Source: an uncultured Acetatifactor sp. (GTDB taxonomy: Bacteria > Bacillota > Clostridia > Lachnospirales > Lachnospiraceae). From it: a DNA stretch of 64,000 nt. Where the stretch lies: contig NZ_CAJUCP010000009.1 in NCBI RefSeq assembly GCF_910585425.1, forward strand, positions 1 through 64,000, read 5' to 3'. Under the pieces are notes generated by a model. That model searched no databases and was not told where the DNA came from. It saw nothing but the letters and a program-made list of their open reading frames with translations. A program made the position numbers and the translations under genes. Positions 17,254-25,261 of this stretch are shown here, piece by piece (within the stretch, counting starts at the first letter, position 1; each line of letters opens with the position of its first letter).

Positions 17254-17619
17254 ATGTGCTTTTACATTGGAATTGAAGACTTGGCAGCAAATGCGATGAT
17301 TGAGATGCTCAAAAAGGACGGGCGGCGATTCCTTACTTACAATGAAATTGAAATGTACGGTGCAGAGGTAGTCCAGATTTTAAGAGAGAACGGAGAGAAA
17401 GCTGTTCTTATATTGTCAAGGGAAAACACGGATGCGCTTTTCAGAAATTACTCTGAATTTTTTGAAGAAATGGAACAGAACGGAAAAAGAGGGATTAAGT
17501 TAACGGATGATAAAGAAGTGGAAGATTTAATCCAGCAGTTTAGAGGATATCTGGCTTTAGATGTATTGCTGGCATTTATGAATCAGCGTTCCGTAAACGT
17601 ATTGGGAGCATATTCATGA
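17254..17619 (+). CDS. Hypothetical small partner of the HD-domain protein
   Basis: Protein of 121 residues, not recognised. It is mixed alpha/beta by appearance, without signal peptide or membrane segment, and has conserved-looking acidic patches such as LILSRENTDALF. I chose ATG 17254 because GAGGGAG ends 8 bases upstream; a GTG at 17245 falls within that site. Its TGA overlaps the ATG of the HD gene (ATGA), so the two products are co-translated and probably work together. Base composition is AT-rich compared with the genes on both sides, suggesting acquisition as a unit. Confidence 0.7.
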   Translation: MCFYIGIEDLAANAMIEMLKKDGRRFLTYNEIEMYGAEVVQILRENGEKAVLILSRENTDALFRNYSEFFEEMEQNGKRGIKLTDDKEVEDLIQQFRGYLALDVLLAFMNQRSVNVLGAYS

Positions 17620-19238
17620 AAGACTGTAAAAGAGTGAAAGATCCAATCTATGGCTATATAAAGATTCCTGCCATCTATATGACGGACATAGTTGATACAG
17701 CCGCATTCCAAAGACTGCGTCGTGTAATACAGACTAGCTACTCTCCGCTTTATTCCTCGGCAGTCCACAATCGTTTTGTCCATTCGATGGGGGTCTTTCA
17801 TCTGGGAGAGCTAACGGTCAATCAACTGATAAAAGAAGTGCAGAAAAAGATTGGTACGCCTATTGATTTACAGAGGATTGGCGAATTGTTTAAGCTTGCA
17901 TGTCTGTTGCATGACGTAGGACATGCACCTTTTTCCCACACAGGCGAAGGGTTTTATCTTGGAAAAGACCATGATTATACACAAATACATAACAAATTGA
18001 TTGAAACTATCGGAAATGAGGATTTTGCAAAGGATATTCCGAAAGATTCGAGTTCTGCCGCTGCACCTCATGAGATTATGAGCGCGATAATTGGCATATC
18101 AGAATATGGGAAGTTTTTTGACGGCGTGGAGCAGAAAGAGTTTTTTGCACGCTGTATAACAGGGTACAAATATTCAGCAGGAACAACAGAAAACAATATA
18201 AAGAACTGCTTTATATCTATGCTCAACTCCAAGGTGATACACGTTGATAAACTGGATTACCTGATTCGGGATGCCTACATCACAGGTTTTGATACAGTCA
18301 ATATCGACTTTGAGCGTCTCCTGTCTTCGCTTACAATATCAAAAGATAAAGGTAAATATAAAATAGCATATTACAAAAACGCTATAAGCGTTATCGAGAA
18401 TGTGGTTTATGCCCATGATGCAGAAAGAAAATGGATTCAGACACATCCAGTCGTATTATACGAAGCATACATACTCCAACACATTATGGGATACCTCAGC
18501 GAGAAAATGGACGATGGCGATAAAACATTGTTTTCTCTGGAATCATTGAGCAAAAGCGGGCAGCGGTTTGGAAATGGTTTATCCGTTTGTCTGTTATGTG
18601 ATGACGACATCATCTATTTGATGAAAAATCCTTTCTACAGTCAATTATCGGAAGAGTTTTTTGAACGCAGGATAAGAAGGCATCCTGTTTGGAAATCAGA
18701 GGCCGAGTATAAAGCTTTTGTGTTGGACATGGCTTCTGGGGGAAGTTTGCTGGAGAAGTTTGAACAGGCAATGAGCGTCACGGCGAAATATTTAATCAAA
18801 AGTACTGATTCCTGGGTAATAGATGATGCATTGATTGGCAAGCTTGAAAAAGAAAAGGAAACCCTGCTTGCCACTGATATGGATTCGGAGACCAAAAAGG
18901 TTCAATTAGAAAATAAGGAGATGATTTTAAAGGTAGTCCATTCTCTGGAAGGTTATGCAACCGAAAAAGGGATTAGCTGTAATTTTGTTATATTGATGGC
19001 ATCGCAGTTTAACAGTGGCTTCGGGAAACCTGATTTCTCAGCAACGAATATTGCTTTTCAGACAAAGGATGGGGAAAAGGTTGCGGCTGTAGGGAAAATA
19101 GTATCTGCCATAGAAGCCAAGGAGAGAGACAGGGATAATTTCTTTTACCTTTTTTATAAGCGCAGCATGGATGTAGACGACTATGATATAGACAATCAAG
19201 AGATTTGCAAGAAACTTTTTAAGGATGTTGTTTTTTAG
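17616..19238 (+). CDS. HD-domain phosphohydrolase (dNTPase-like, COG1078 type)
   Basis: Protein of 540 residues related to bacterial dNTP triphosphohydrolases and SAMHD1-type HD enzymes. Family marks are KDPIYGYIKIP at the N-terminus, AFQRLRRVIQ, VHNRFVHSMG (metal-ligand His), LLHDVGHAPFSH (the HD pair) and VDKLDYLIRDA (last metal-binding Asp). The C-terminal 250 residues are helical and less typical. It probably hydrolyses nucleotides; dNTP depletion is a known anti-phage strategy for related enzymes, but that use here is inference. It is translationally coupled to the small gene before it, AT-rich, and followed directly by a terminator. Confidence 0.82.
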   Translation: MKDCKRVKDPIYGYIKIPAIYMTDIVDTAAFQRLRRVIQTSYSPLYSSAVHNRFVHSMGVFHLGELTVNQLIKEVQKKIGTPIDLQRIGELFKLACLLHDVGHAPFSHTGEGFYLGKDHDYTQIHNKLIETIGNEDFAKDIPKDSSSAAAPHEIMSAIIGISEYGKFFDGVEQKEFFARCITGYKYSAGTTENNIKNCFISMLNSKVIHVDKLDYLIRDAYITGFDTVNIDFERLLSSLTISKDKGKYKIAYYKNAISVIENVVYAHDAERKWIQTHPVVLYEAYILQHIMGYLSEKMDDGDKTLFSLESLSKSGQRFGNGLSVCLLCDDDIIYLMKNPFYSQLSEEFFERRIRRHPVWKSEAEYKAFVLDMASGGSLLEKFEQAMSVTAKYLIKSTDSWVIDDALIGKLEKEKETLLATDMDSETKKVQLENKEMILKVVHSLEGYATEKGISCNFVILMASQFNSGFGKPDFSATNIAFQTKDGEKVAAVGKIVSAIEAKERDRDNFFYLFYKRSMDVDDYDIDNQEICKKLFKDVVF

Positions 19239-19271
19239 AAAAAGGTTGCTCGTAGCAGAGCAGCCCTTTTT
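19239..19271 (+). terminator. Terminator after the HD gene, shared with the 24.9-kb locus
   Basis: GGTTGCTC (19244-19251) pairs with GAGCAGCC (19258-19265), flanked by A and T runs. An almost identical hairpin lies at 24944-24976. In both places GCACTCCAAAC-type sequence follows, so this terminator probably belonged to the leader of the ABC locus downstream. Confidence 0.8.
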
Positions 19272-19414
19272 AGTGGAAACAGCCAGGCAGAACGGACGTC
19301 TGCATACCGCCGAAACGCACTCCAAACGTTACATCCGGCAACCGCAAATCCCTTCTCATACGCGCACTTCCGCATTACAATAATCGTATACCAATGGAAA
19401 AGCGGGAGGACGCC

Positions 19415-19924
19415 ATGGGGCTGTGGAGAAAAATATTCATTCTTTCCTTTCGGGAGAAATCCGTATATCGGTTCGACTATCTGGCAGGCACCTTATTTTC
19501 TTTCCTGTACATAATCCTGAAGATATATATATGGAAGGGCGTGTACGCGGGCAGCGGCGGAGCGGTAAGGGGCGTCCTGCTGAGCGACATGGTTGCCTAC
19601 AGCGTCCTGGCGGGCTTTACCGGAGGCATCACAAAGACCTCTGTCATGGGCGAGTTCAACGACAGTGTGTGCAGCGGCGCCATTTCCTCGGAGCTCCTGC
19701 TCCCCGTGGGGCTGAAGAAATACCTCTTCACCCGCTCCCTGGCCCGGAACATGTTCCAGACCGTCTACGGGATCCTGCCGTCCGTGCTGATGGCCATGCT
19801 GCTCTTCGGCATCCACGCACGGATTCGGTATCCCAACCTGATTCTGTACCTGCTCGCCGCCGCCATGGGGACGGTCATCAACTTTTTATACCATTTCCTC
19901 CTGGGCACCAGCGTGATATGGTAA
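19415..19924 (+). pseudogene. ABC-2 permease A, truncated by a deletion fusion
   Basis: Encodes about 169 residues from ATG 19415 (GGGAGG 6 bases upstream). It follows the pattern of the intact permease at 38834-39652: the same order of helices and a matching central stretch, here SVMGEFNDSVCSGAISSELLLPVGLKKYL against EISARIRNGTFSKYMVLPMNIQGYF in the intact protein. It stops about 100 residues short. At the break point the reading continues, in another frame, as the end of a different permease. The first gene of an exporter has thus lost its C-terminal third. It is probably non-functional. Confidence 0.75.
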
Positions 19925-20256
19925 GCCTGATCTACAGCGGGTTCTTCCTGTTCGTGGGCGGAAGCGCCTTCCTTGTCACCAGGACAGGCCTGCTGTTCCA
20001 GGTCATGTACTTCTTCCGGGAGGTGTCCTATTATCCCATCTCCATCTTCCCCAGGGCCATCCAGGTCATCGTCACCCTGGCGGTCCCCTACGGATTCATC
20101 AACTTCTACCCGCTGGAGGGGCTGCTGGGGAAGGAGGGGCATGGAGCCTTCCGGAATCTGTTCTGTTGGACGACTGCCGCCGCGCTGGCTTTCTTCGCCA
20201 TTGCCTGCCTGTTTTTTACCAAAAGCGCAAAATGTTATAAAAGTAGTGGCTCATAA
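19918..20256 (+). pseudogene. C-terminal fragment of ABC-2 permease B
   Basis: Frame from ATG 19918 to 20256, 112 residues, overlapping the previous stop by 7 bases. It corresponds to the last roughly 40 percent of the intact second permease at 38034-38837: SLIYSGFFLFVGGSAFLVT matches the position of VLIRSVCFYLVTNARLEQL, and LAVPYGFINFYPLEGLLG matches FLLPYGLMATLPVQSILG. About 750 bases (end of permease A plus start of permease B) appear deleted. Translation could restart here by coupling, but a working channel is unlikely. Confidence 0.7.
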
Positions 20257-20273
20257 GCGCACAGGAGGATATA

Positions 20274-21083
20274 ATGTCATTGATAGAGCTGTCCCATGTA
20301 TCCAAGGATTATAAGGTGACCATGACCAGGCCGGGCGCCGGGAATGTGCTGCGCAATCTCTTCCGCCCGGACACGAAGATTGTCCATGCCGTGACAGACG
20401 TGTCCCTGACCGTGGAGGCCGGGGAGCTGGTGGGATTCATCGGGGAAAACGGAGCGGGGAAGTCCACCACCCTGAAGATGATGTCGGGGATCCTGTTCCC
20501 CACATCCGGCCATATCCTGGTCTCCGGCCTCTGCCCCTATCGCCGGAGGGAGAGGAACGCCCATAACATCGGCGTGGTGTTCGGCCAGCGTTCCCGGCTG
20601 AACTGGGATTTGCCCATGGCGGACAGTTTCGAGCTGTATAAGGAAATCTATCGGATCGACTCCGGGGCCTACCGGAGGAACGTAGACCGGTTCGTGGAGA
20701 TGCTGCATATGCAGGCCTTTTATGACACGCCTGTCAGGCAGCTCAGCCTGGGGCAGAGGATGAAAGCGGAGGTGGCCCTGGCGCTGCTGCACGAGCCGCC
20801 CATCCTGTATCTGGACGAGCCCACCATCGGCCTGGACGTGATGGCCAAGCAGCAGATCCGGGAATTCATCGTGGAACGGAACCGCCAGGAGGGGACTACT
20901 ACCATACTGACATCCCATGACATGAAAGATCTGGCCTATATATGCAGGAGGATCGTCGTCCTGGCAAAAGGGACTGTCCTGTTCGATGGCAGCATGGAAG
21001 AATTCCGGCGGACATACGCGAGAGAAGAGGGCATGGACATGGAAGACATGGTGCGGGACATCTATGAGGAGGTAGAGATATGA
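20274..21083 (+). CDS. ABC transporter ATPase of the decayed exporter
   Basis: ATPase of 269 residues with Walker A GENGAGKS (about residue 55), signature LSLGQRMKAEVAL (about 153), Walker B LYLDEPTIGLD (about 175) and switch His in LTSHDMKDL. It belongs to the multidrug/daunorubicin-type group that pairs with two ABC-2 permeases, like the intact set at 38034-40698, but is about 80 residues shorter at the C-terminus than that homologue. AGGAGG precedes the start. The reading frame is intact although its permeases are broken. Part of the same gene recurs as a scrap at 25028-25120. Confidence 0.88.
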   Translation: MSLIELSHVSKDYKVTMTRPGAGNVLRNLFRPDTKIVHAVTDVSLTVEAGELVGFIGENGAGKSTTLKMMSGILFPTSGHILVSGLCPYRRRERNAHNIGVVFGQRSRLNWDLPMADSFELYKEIYRIDSGAYRRNVDRFVEMLHMQAFYDTPVRQLSLGQRMKAEVALALLHEPPILYLDEPTIGLDVMAKQQIREFIVERNRQEGTTTILTSHDMKDLAYICRRIVVLAKGTVLFDGSMEEFRRTYAREEGMDMEDMVRDIYEEVEI

Positions 21084-21688
21084 CCACAGGTGAAAAACTG
21101 GCAGCGCTGCGGAAAAAGAAAGGCATCACCCAGGAGCATTTGGCGGAGCTGCTGCAGGTCTCCCGCCAGTCCGTGTCCCGCTGGGAGATGGACGTGGCCT
21201 TTCCCGAGACGGAGAAGCTGATTAAACTGGCCAGGCTCCTGGAATGCAGCATCGACTTTCTGCTGAACGAGAATCTGGAGGAGGATGCCGGGGACAGGAG
21301 GACGCCCCCGGAAATTTCTCCGGAGAGCGCAGCCCGCTTCATCCGGGAATGCGGGTACTTCTTCCTGGCCACCTCTGCGGAGGGCAGGCCCAGGCTGCGG
21401 CCCATGGGAATGATCCACGCCGATGACAGGGCCCTGTATCTGGTGACGGATAAACGGAAAAGCGTCTATGGGGATCTGACGGGGAATCCCCTGGTGGAGC
21501 TTGCAAGCTACAATCTCTATACCAGACAGTGGATCCGCATAAGCGGCCGGGTGAGGGCGGAGGCTTCCCGTGAAGTCCAGGAGGCCATGCTGGAGATGTA
21601 TCCCATGATCCGGCAGGAGTATATCCGGCAAGACGATATGTTCTTCGTGATTTTCCGGTTAGACGTGGAGGCTGTCTCCATCAATTAG
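21080..21688 (+). CDS. XRE HTH fused to a pyridoxamine-oxidase-like flavin-binding domain
   Basis: Two-domain protein of 202 residues. Residues 1-65 are an XRE helix-turn-helix (GITQEHLAELLQVSRQSVSRWE). Residues about 80-200 resemble the pyridoxamine 5'-phosphate oxidase fold, with LATSAEGRPRLRPMGMI and VYGDLTGNPLVELASY. It could be a flavin- or ligand-responsive regulator. Its ATG overlaps the stop of the ABC ATPase gene (ATGA), which suggests it once controlled or accompanied that exporter. DNA binding is certain by motif; ligand binding is inference. Confidence 0.85.
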   Translation: MTTGEKLAALRKKKGITQEHLAELLQVSRQSVSRWEMDVAFPETEKLIKLARLLECSIDFLLNENLEEDAGDRRTPPEISPESAARFIRECGYFFLATSAEGRPRLRPMGMIHADDRALYLVTDKRKSVYGDLTGNPLVELASYNLYTRQWIRISGRVRAEASREVQEAMLEMYPMIRQEYIRQDDMFFVIFRLDVEAVSIN

Positions 21689-21803
21689 GCAGACCGTACA
21701 GAAGGCCGGGCAGCGCCGGGAAATCTGTCATCACAGACCCATACAGACAGACCTGGGCAACGAAAGCAGACAAACACAGACAAAACGAAAAGAGGAAAAG
21801 AGC

Positions 21804-22364
21804 ATGAAAAGAAAATCCATCGGAGCCAGACATGAAATGATCGTGCAGCCCACCTTTATCATCGGCACCTTCAATCAGGACGGCACGCCTGATTTCGCCC
21901 CCATCACCTGGGTGAGCAAGACCTGTGAGGAGGACGACACCTGCCTGATCGTCATCAGCATGTACGGCACAAAGCAGACCAAACAGAATGTCCTGCGGAC
22001 CGGGCAGCTCACCGTCAACCTGGCCACCACGGGCATGCTCCCCCTGGTGGACTATTTCGGCCAGACCTCCGGGAAGGAAGGGCTCAAGGACGCCCTCCCC
22101 TATGCCTGGGGCAGGGCCCTCTGCGTGGAGGCCCCCACCCTGGACGAAAGCCCCTGGGTCTGCGAGTGCCAGGTGGCCAGCCAGGTCGCCACAGGGGAGT
22201 CGGACACCTTTTTCTGCAGGATCAGGGATGTGCAGGTGGACGAGAAGATTGATGTGGAGGGCTGGGGAGTGGACCTGACGGCCTTCGACCCGGTGATTTA
22301 TTCGGGCTATTACCATTCCCTGGGGAAGTACCTGGGGGCCATCGGGGATTTCTATCAAAAATAG
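21804..22364 (+). CDS. Flavin reductase-like (flavoredoxin) protein
   Basis: FMN-binding split-barrel protein of 186 residues. Features are PTFIIGTFNQDGTPDFAPITWVSKTCE at the N-terminus, a TKQTKQNVLRTGQLTVNLAT stretch and a C-terminal HSLGKYLGAIG. Members of this family reduce or bind flavin, or carry electrons. It follows the XRE-flavin fusion in the same direction but with a 115-base gap. Its partner enzyme is not evident. Confidence 0.85.
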   Translation: MKRKSIGARHEMIVQPTFIIGTFNQDGTPDFAPITWVSKTCEEDDTCLIVISMYGTKQTKQNVLRTGQLTVNLATTGMLPLVDYFGQTSGKEGLKDALPYAWGRALCVEAPTLDESPWVCECQVASQVATGESDTFFCRIRDVQVDEKIDVEGWGVDLTAFDPVIYSGYYHSLGKYLGAIGDFYQK

Positions 22365-22458
22365 CCTTTCCGCGCTGCCTCTGCCAGGGAGCCCTTGCCG
22401 GGAATCCATTGGGACACGATATAGCCAAAAGCATATAGATAGATAGTGTAATATATAT

Positions 22459-22487
22459 TTGACTATATGGCTGACATTATGTATGAT
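22459..22487 (+). promoter_or_regulatory. Sigma-A promoter of the aminotransferase gene
   Basis: TTGACT (22459-22464), a 17-base spacer and TATGAT (22482-22487). The start codon at 22537 follows a GGAGG site, giving a leader of about 45 bases. Confidence 0.7.
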
Positions 22488-22536
22488 AAGGCAAATGGTG
22501 AAACTGTTGCTGAGCAGAGTCGTGCAGGAGGGAAAG

Positions 22537-23754
22537 ATGAATCGGTTGAAATGTGCAGACAGAATGCAGAACGTGCATTCGGATATCAGGGGGCCTCTGT
22601 TTGTGGAGGCGATGGAAATGCAGGCCAGGGGAATCGAGGTGCTGCGGCTGAATACCGGGAACCCGGCGACCTTTGGGTTCGGGCTGCCGGACAGCATCGC
22701 GCAGGCCCTGGTGGGGCAGGAGGAAAAGGGAGTGGGGTACTGTGATTTCAAGGGCATGCCCCAGGCCAGGGAGGCCATCTGCGCATATGAGCAGAAGAAG
22801 GGAATCCAGGGCATCACGCCGGAGGATATCTTCATCGGAAACGGAGTCAGTGAGGTGGTCTCCTTCGCGCTGATGCCGCTGCTGAACCCGGGGGACGAAG
22901 TGCTGGTCCCCACGCCGAACTATTCCCTCTGGAGCAATTCCGTATACCTGGCGGGGGGCAGGCCCGTTTTCTATGTATGCGATGAAAAGGCGCACTGGTG
23001 TCCGGACGCCGGGGATATCCGCGCCAAAATAACGGACAGGACAAAGGCGATCGTGCTGATCAACCCCAACAACCCCACGGGAGTGCTGTACCCGGCGGAG
23101 ATCCTGACCCAGGTGGCGGAGATCGCGCGGGAGAACGATCTGCTGGTATTTTCCGATGAAATCTATGACCGGCTGGTCATGGACGGGCTGGAGCACACTT
23201 CCTTCGCGTCCCTGGCCCCGGATCTGCCGGTGGTGACCATGAACGGCCTCTCCAAGTCCCACTGCCTCTGCGGATACCGCTGCGGCTGGATGGTCATCAG
23301 CGGGCCGGAGCATCTGACAGAGGAGTACAGGCAGGGAATCGTGCAGTTGACCTCCATGCGCCTCTGCTCCAACACCCTGGCGCAGCTGGTCATCCCGGCG
23401 GCGCTGGAGGACATGGAGACCCCGTCGTCGATGGTCAGGCCCGGAGGCCGCATCTATGAGCAGAGGCAGGCCACGGTGGATGAACTGGAGAAGATAGACG
23501 GCCTGACCTTCGTCAAAAATGACGCCGCCTTCTACCTGTTCCCCAAGCTGGATATACAGAAGTTCCACATTACGGACGACAGGAAGTTCGCCAGGGACCT
23601 GCTGCACGCCACGAATATCCTTTTGGTGCCCGGCAGCGGCTTCGACTGGCCGGAGCCGGACCATTTCAGGATCGTCATGCTGCCTGAGGCAAAGGAGCTG
23701 CACAGCGCCATGGGGAAGATGGGCGCTTTCCTGGACGGCTACAGGCAGGACTAG
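22537..23754 (+). CDS. PLP-dependent class I aminotransferase (alanine transaminase-like)
   Basis: Cytoplasmic enzyme of 405 residues that moves amino groups between amino acids and 2-oxo acids. Visible: GNPATFGFGLPD (N-terminal arm), IFIGNGVSEVV (PLP phosphate region), INPNNPTGVLYP, FSDEIYDRLVMDG (Asp and Tyr contacts), SKSHCLCGYRCGW with the Schiff-base Lys, and the C-terminal FRIVMLPE with the carboxylate-binding Arg. It is closest in pattern to AlaA/AlaT enzymes. Start ATG 22537 has GGAGG 7 bases upstream; the upstream extension of the frame runs through the promoter. YitT follows with a 27-base gap. Confidence 0.9.
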   Translation: MNRLKCADRMQNVHSDIRGPLFVEAMEMQARGIEVLRLNTGNPATFGFGLPDSIAQALVGQEEKGVGYCDFKGMPQAREAICAYEQKKGIQGITPEDIFIGNGVSEVVSFALMPLLNPGDEVLVPTPNYSLWSNSVYLAGGRPVFYVCDEKAHWCPDAGDIRAKITDRTKAIVLINPNNPTGVLYPAEILTQVAEIARENDLLVFSDEIYDRLVMDGLEHTSFASLAPDLPVVTMNGLSKSHCLCGYRCGWMVISGPEHLTEEYRQGIVQLTSMRLCSNTLAQLVIPAALEDMETPSSMVRPGGRIYEQRQATVDELEKIDGLTFVKNDAAFYLFPKLDIQKFHITDDRKFARDLLHATNILLVPGSGFDWPEPDHFRIVMLPEAKELHSAMGKMGAFLDGYRQD

Positions 23755-23781
23755 TACATCGGGTACGAGGGAGAGGATGAA

Positions 23782-24639
23782 ATGAGACAGCGGGAAAATA
23801 TGAAAAGTACCTTACAGAAATACGTTACAATCGTCTTCGGAGTGGTGCTGGTGGCATTTGCAATCAGTGTGTTCTACACGCCGAACAAAATCGTCAGCGG
23901 AGGGGTGTCCGGTGTTTCGACCATTTTTTATCACATGCTGGGGGTCCAGCCGGGACTCTCCTTTGCCGTCATCAATATCCTGTTGCTTGCGCTGGCTTGG
24001 AAATTCCTGGGGTTCGTCTTCGTCAAGGATACCATACTGGGGGCGGCGCTGCTCTCCCTGTTCGTGCAGCTGTTCAGCTATCTGCCGCCTTTGACGACGG
24101 ATGTCTTCCTGGCCTCCATCTTCGGGGCCGTTTTCTACGGGGCGGGCGTGGGCCTGGCCCTGATAGAGGGCGCGTCCACCGGCGGCACGGACATCCTGAG
24201 CAGGCTCGTGCAGAAAGCCTTTCCCCATGTGAAAATCGGGAGCATTCTGATGCTGGTGGACGCGCTGGTAATCCTGCTGTCGCTGATCGTCTTTAAGACG
24301 ATCAACCTGGCGCTGTACGGCATACTGGCGCTTTTTGTGGCATCCTTCTCCATCAACCTGCTGATCAGCAAGCTGAATGTGTCGAAGCTGGCCTTTGTGG
24401 TGACGGACAAGGGGGAGGAGATATCGAAATTCCTGGTATCGCATTCCCCCAGAGGCGTCACGATTATCGAATCCGTGGGCGCGTACACTATGGAGAAAAA
24501 CGAAGTGCTGCTGTGCGCGCTGAAGGAGAACGAGCTTCCCCGGTTCCAGGAGGAGATACTGAGGATAGACGGTAAAGCGTTCATCATTTATTCGGAATCC
24601 ACAACGATTGTGGGGAACGGGTTCCGGGTGTTCAAATAG
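23782..24639 (+). CDS. YitT-family membrane protein
   Basis: Membrane protein of 285 residues: five to six helices (about 15-190) with the family stretches FYTPNKIVSGGVSGVS and EGASTGGTDILSR, then a cytoplasmic DUF2179 domain (about 205-280) with RGVTIIESVGAYT. Function in bacteria is unknown; a transporter role is often proposed. It follows the aminotransferase and may be co-transcribed. A small hairpin lies at its stop codon. Confidence 0.92.
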   Translation: MRQRENMKSTLQKYVTIVFGVVLVAFAISVFYTPNKIVSGGVSGVSTIFYHMLGVQPGLSFAVINILLLALAWKFLGFVFVKDTILGAALLSLFVQLFSYLPPLTTDVFLASIFGAVFYGAGVGLALIEGASTGGTDILSRLVQKAFPHVKIGSILMLVDALVILLSLIVFKTINLALYGILALFVASFSINLLISKLNVSKLAFVVTDKGEEISKFLVSHSPRGVTIIESVGAYTMEKNEVLLCALKENELPRFQEEILRIDGKAFIIYSESTTIVGNGFRVFK

Positions 24640-24658
24640 CGGGGGATAATCCGCTATT
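24635..24658 (+). terminator. Hairpin at the end of the YitT gene
   Basis: AATAGCGG (24635-24642) and CCGCTATT (24651-24658) form a perfect 8-bp stem that includes the stop codon. No T run follows, so terminator activity is uncertain. Confidence 0.4.
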
Positions 24659-24741
24659 GGGCGGCCTCCTGCTGATAGGGCTGACAGGGCAGCGCGACAC
24701 AGGCTTGGGAGGAAGAACTTTTTGTAAAAAACTGAAATAGG

Positions 24742-24770
24742 TTGACATGAAAAACGATTCTTTATATAAT
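24742..24770 (+). promoter_or_regulatory. Perfect consensus sigma-A promoter of a non-coding transcript
   Basis: TTGACA (24742-24747), a 17-base spacer and TATAAT (24765-24770), an exact match to consensus. It does not precede a coding region on this strand. The next thing downstream is a series of hairpins and then a terminator. Confidence 0.85.
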
Positions 24771-24776
24771 ACTAAC

Positions 24777-24976
24777 AAGAGATGAGAGAACTCATCTTGG
24801 TGTGCTGACACCATAATAATCTGACAGTTAAGCCAGTACGAAGGCTGGCAAGTTGGGGAGCAACGGAAAAACTCCACAAGAAAGCCATATATGGTAGGAT
24901 GGCAAGTTGGCAGACAACAGAAAAATCAGCATGATTACGACAGAAAAAGGTTGCTCATAGAAGAGCAGCCTTTTTT
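24777..24976 (+). ncRNA. Candidate structured RNA of about 200 nt (leader or small RNA)
   Basis: Bounded by a consensus promoter and a strong terminator. Successive hairpins: AGATGAG/CTCATCT with an AGAA loop (24780-24797), GGTGT/ACACC (24799-24812), GCCAG/CTGGC (about 24832-24848), then two repeats of a module GGCAAGTTG, 5-base loop, CAAC, purine, AAAAA (about 24846-24870 and 24901-24926). The GGAG in the loop of the first module could pair with CTCC downstream. No open frame with a ribosome site fits. After the terminator come traces of a deleted ABC exporter gene, so this may be the attenuating leader of that transporter rather than a free small RNA. I do not recognise a known RNA family. 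Confidence 0.55.
24944..24976 (+). terminator. Terminator of the candidate RNA
   Basis: GGTTGCTC (24949-24956) and GAGCAGCC (24963-24970) with a 6-base loop, flanked by AAAAA and TTTTTT. It is nearly identical to the terminator at 19239-19271. Confidence 0.88.
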
Positions 24977-25027
24977 GTTGGATGAGGGAATTAAAAGCAC
25001 TCCAAACATTACATGGGAGTCCGATAT

Positions 25028-25120
25028 TCCACATCCGGCCATATCCTGGTCTCTGCCCCCAAAGACAGAGGGAGAAAAATGCCCATAACATCGGCATGGC
25101 ATCCGGCCAGCGCTCTAAAC
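25028..25120 (+). pseudogene. Scrap of an ABC ATPase gene (cf. 20499-20593)
   Basis: This 90-base stretch aligns with an internal part of the ATPase gene at 20274-21083: both contain ACATCCGGCCATATCCTGG, then GCCCATAACATCGGC and CGGCCAGCG, with small deletions that break the frame. The rest of 24977-25261 shows no gene. Together with the shared terminator upstream, this marks a second transporter locus that has been almost entirely deleted. Confidence 0.8.
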
Positions 25121-25261
25121 CACTGCATCCCGCATAAATACTGGATATGCAGTGGGTTATCGCTTTCGCGGCTATAGACAGGATTTTGCCATATGCGGGG
25201 GGCAATGCAGTCCTGGGAAGAATCCCCCACAGCCTCCCGCCATTATCCCGGCAAAAGAACT

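Noticed and set aside
24777..24976. Assignment to a known riboswitch (TPP, cobalamin, c-di-GMP, T-box were considered)
   Set aside because: None of the conserved cores of these classes could be found; I left it as an unclassified structured RNA.
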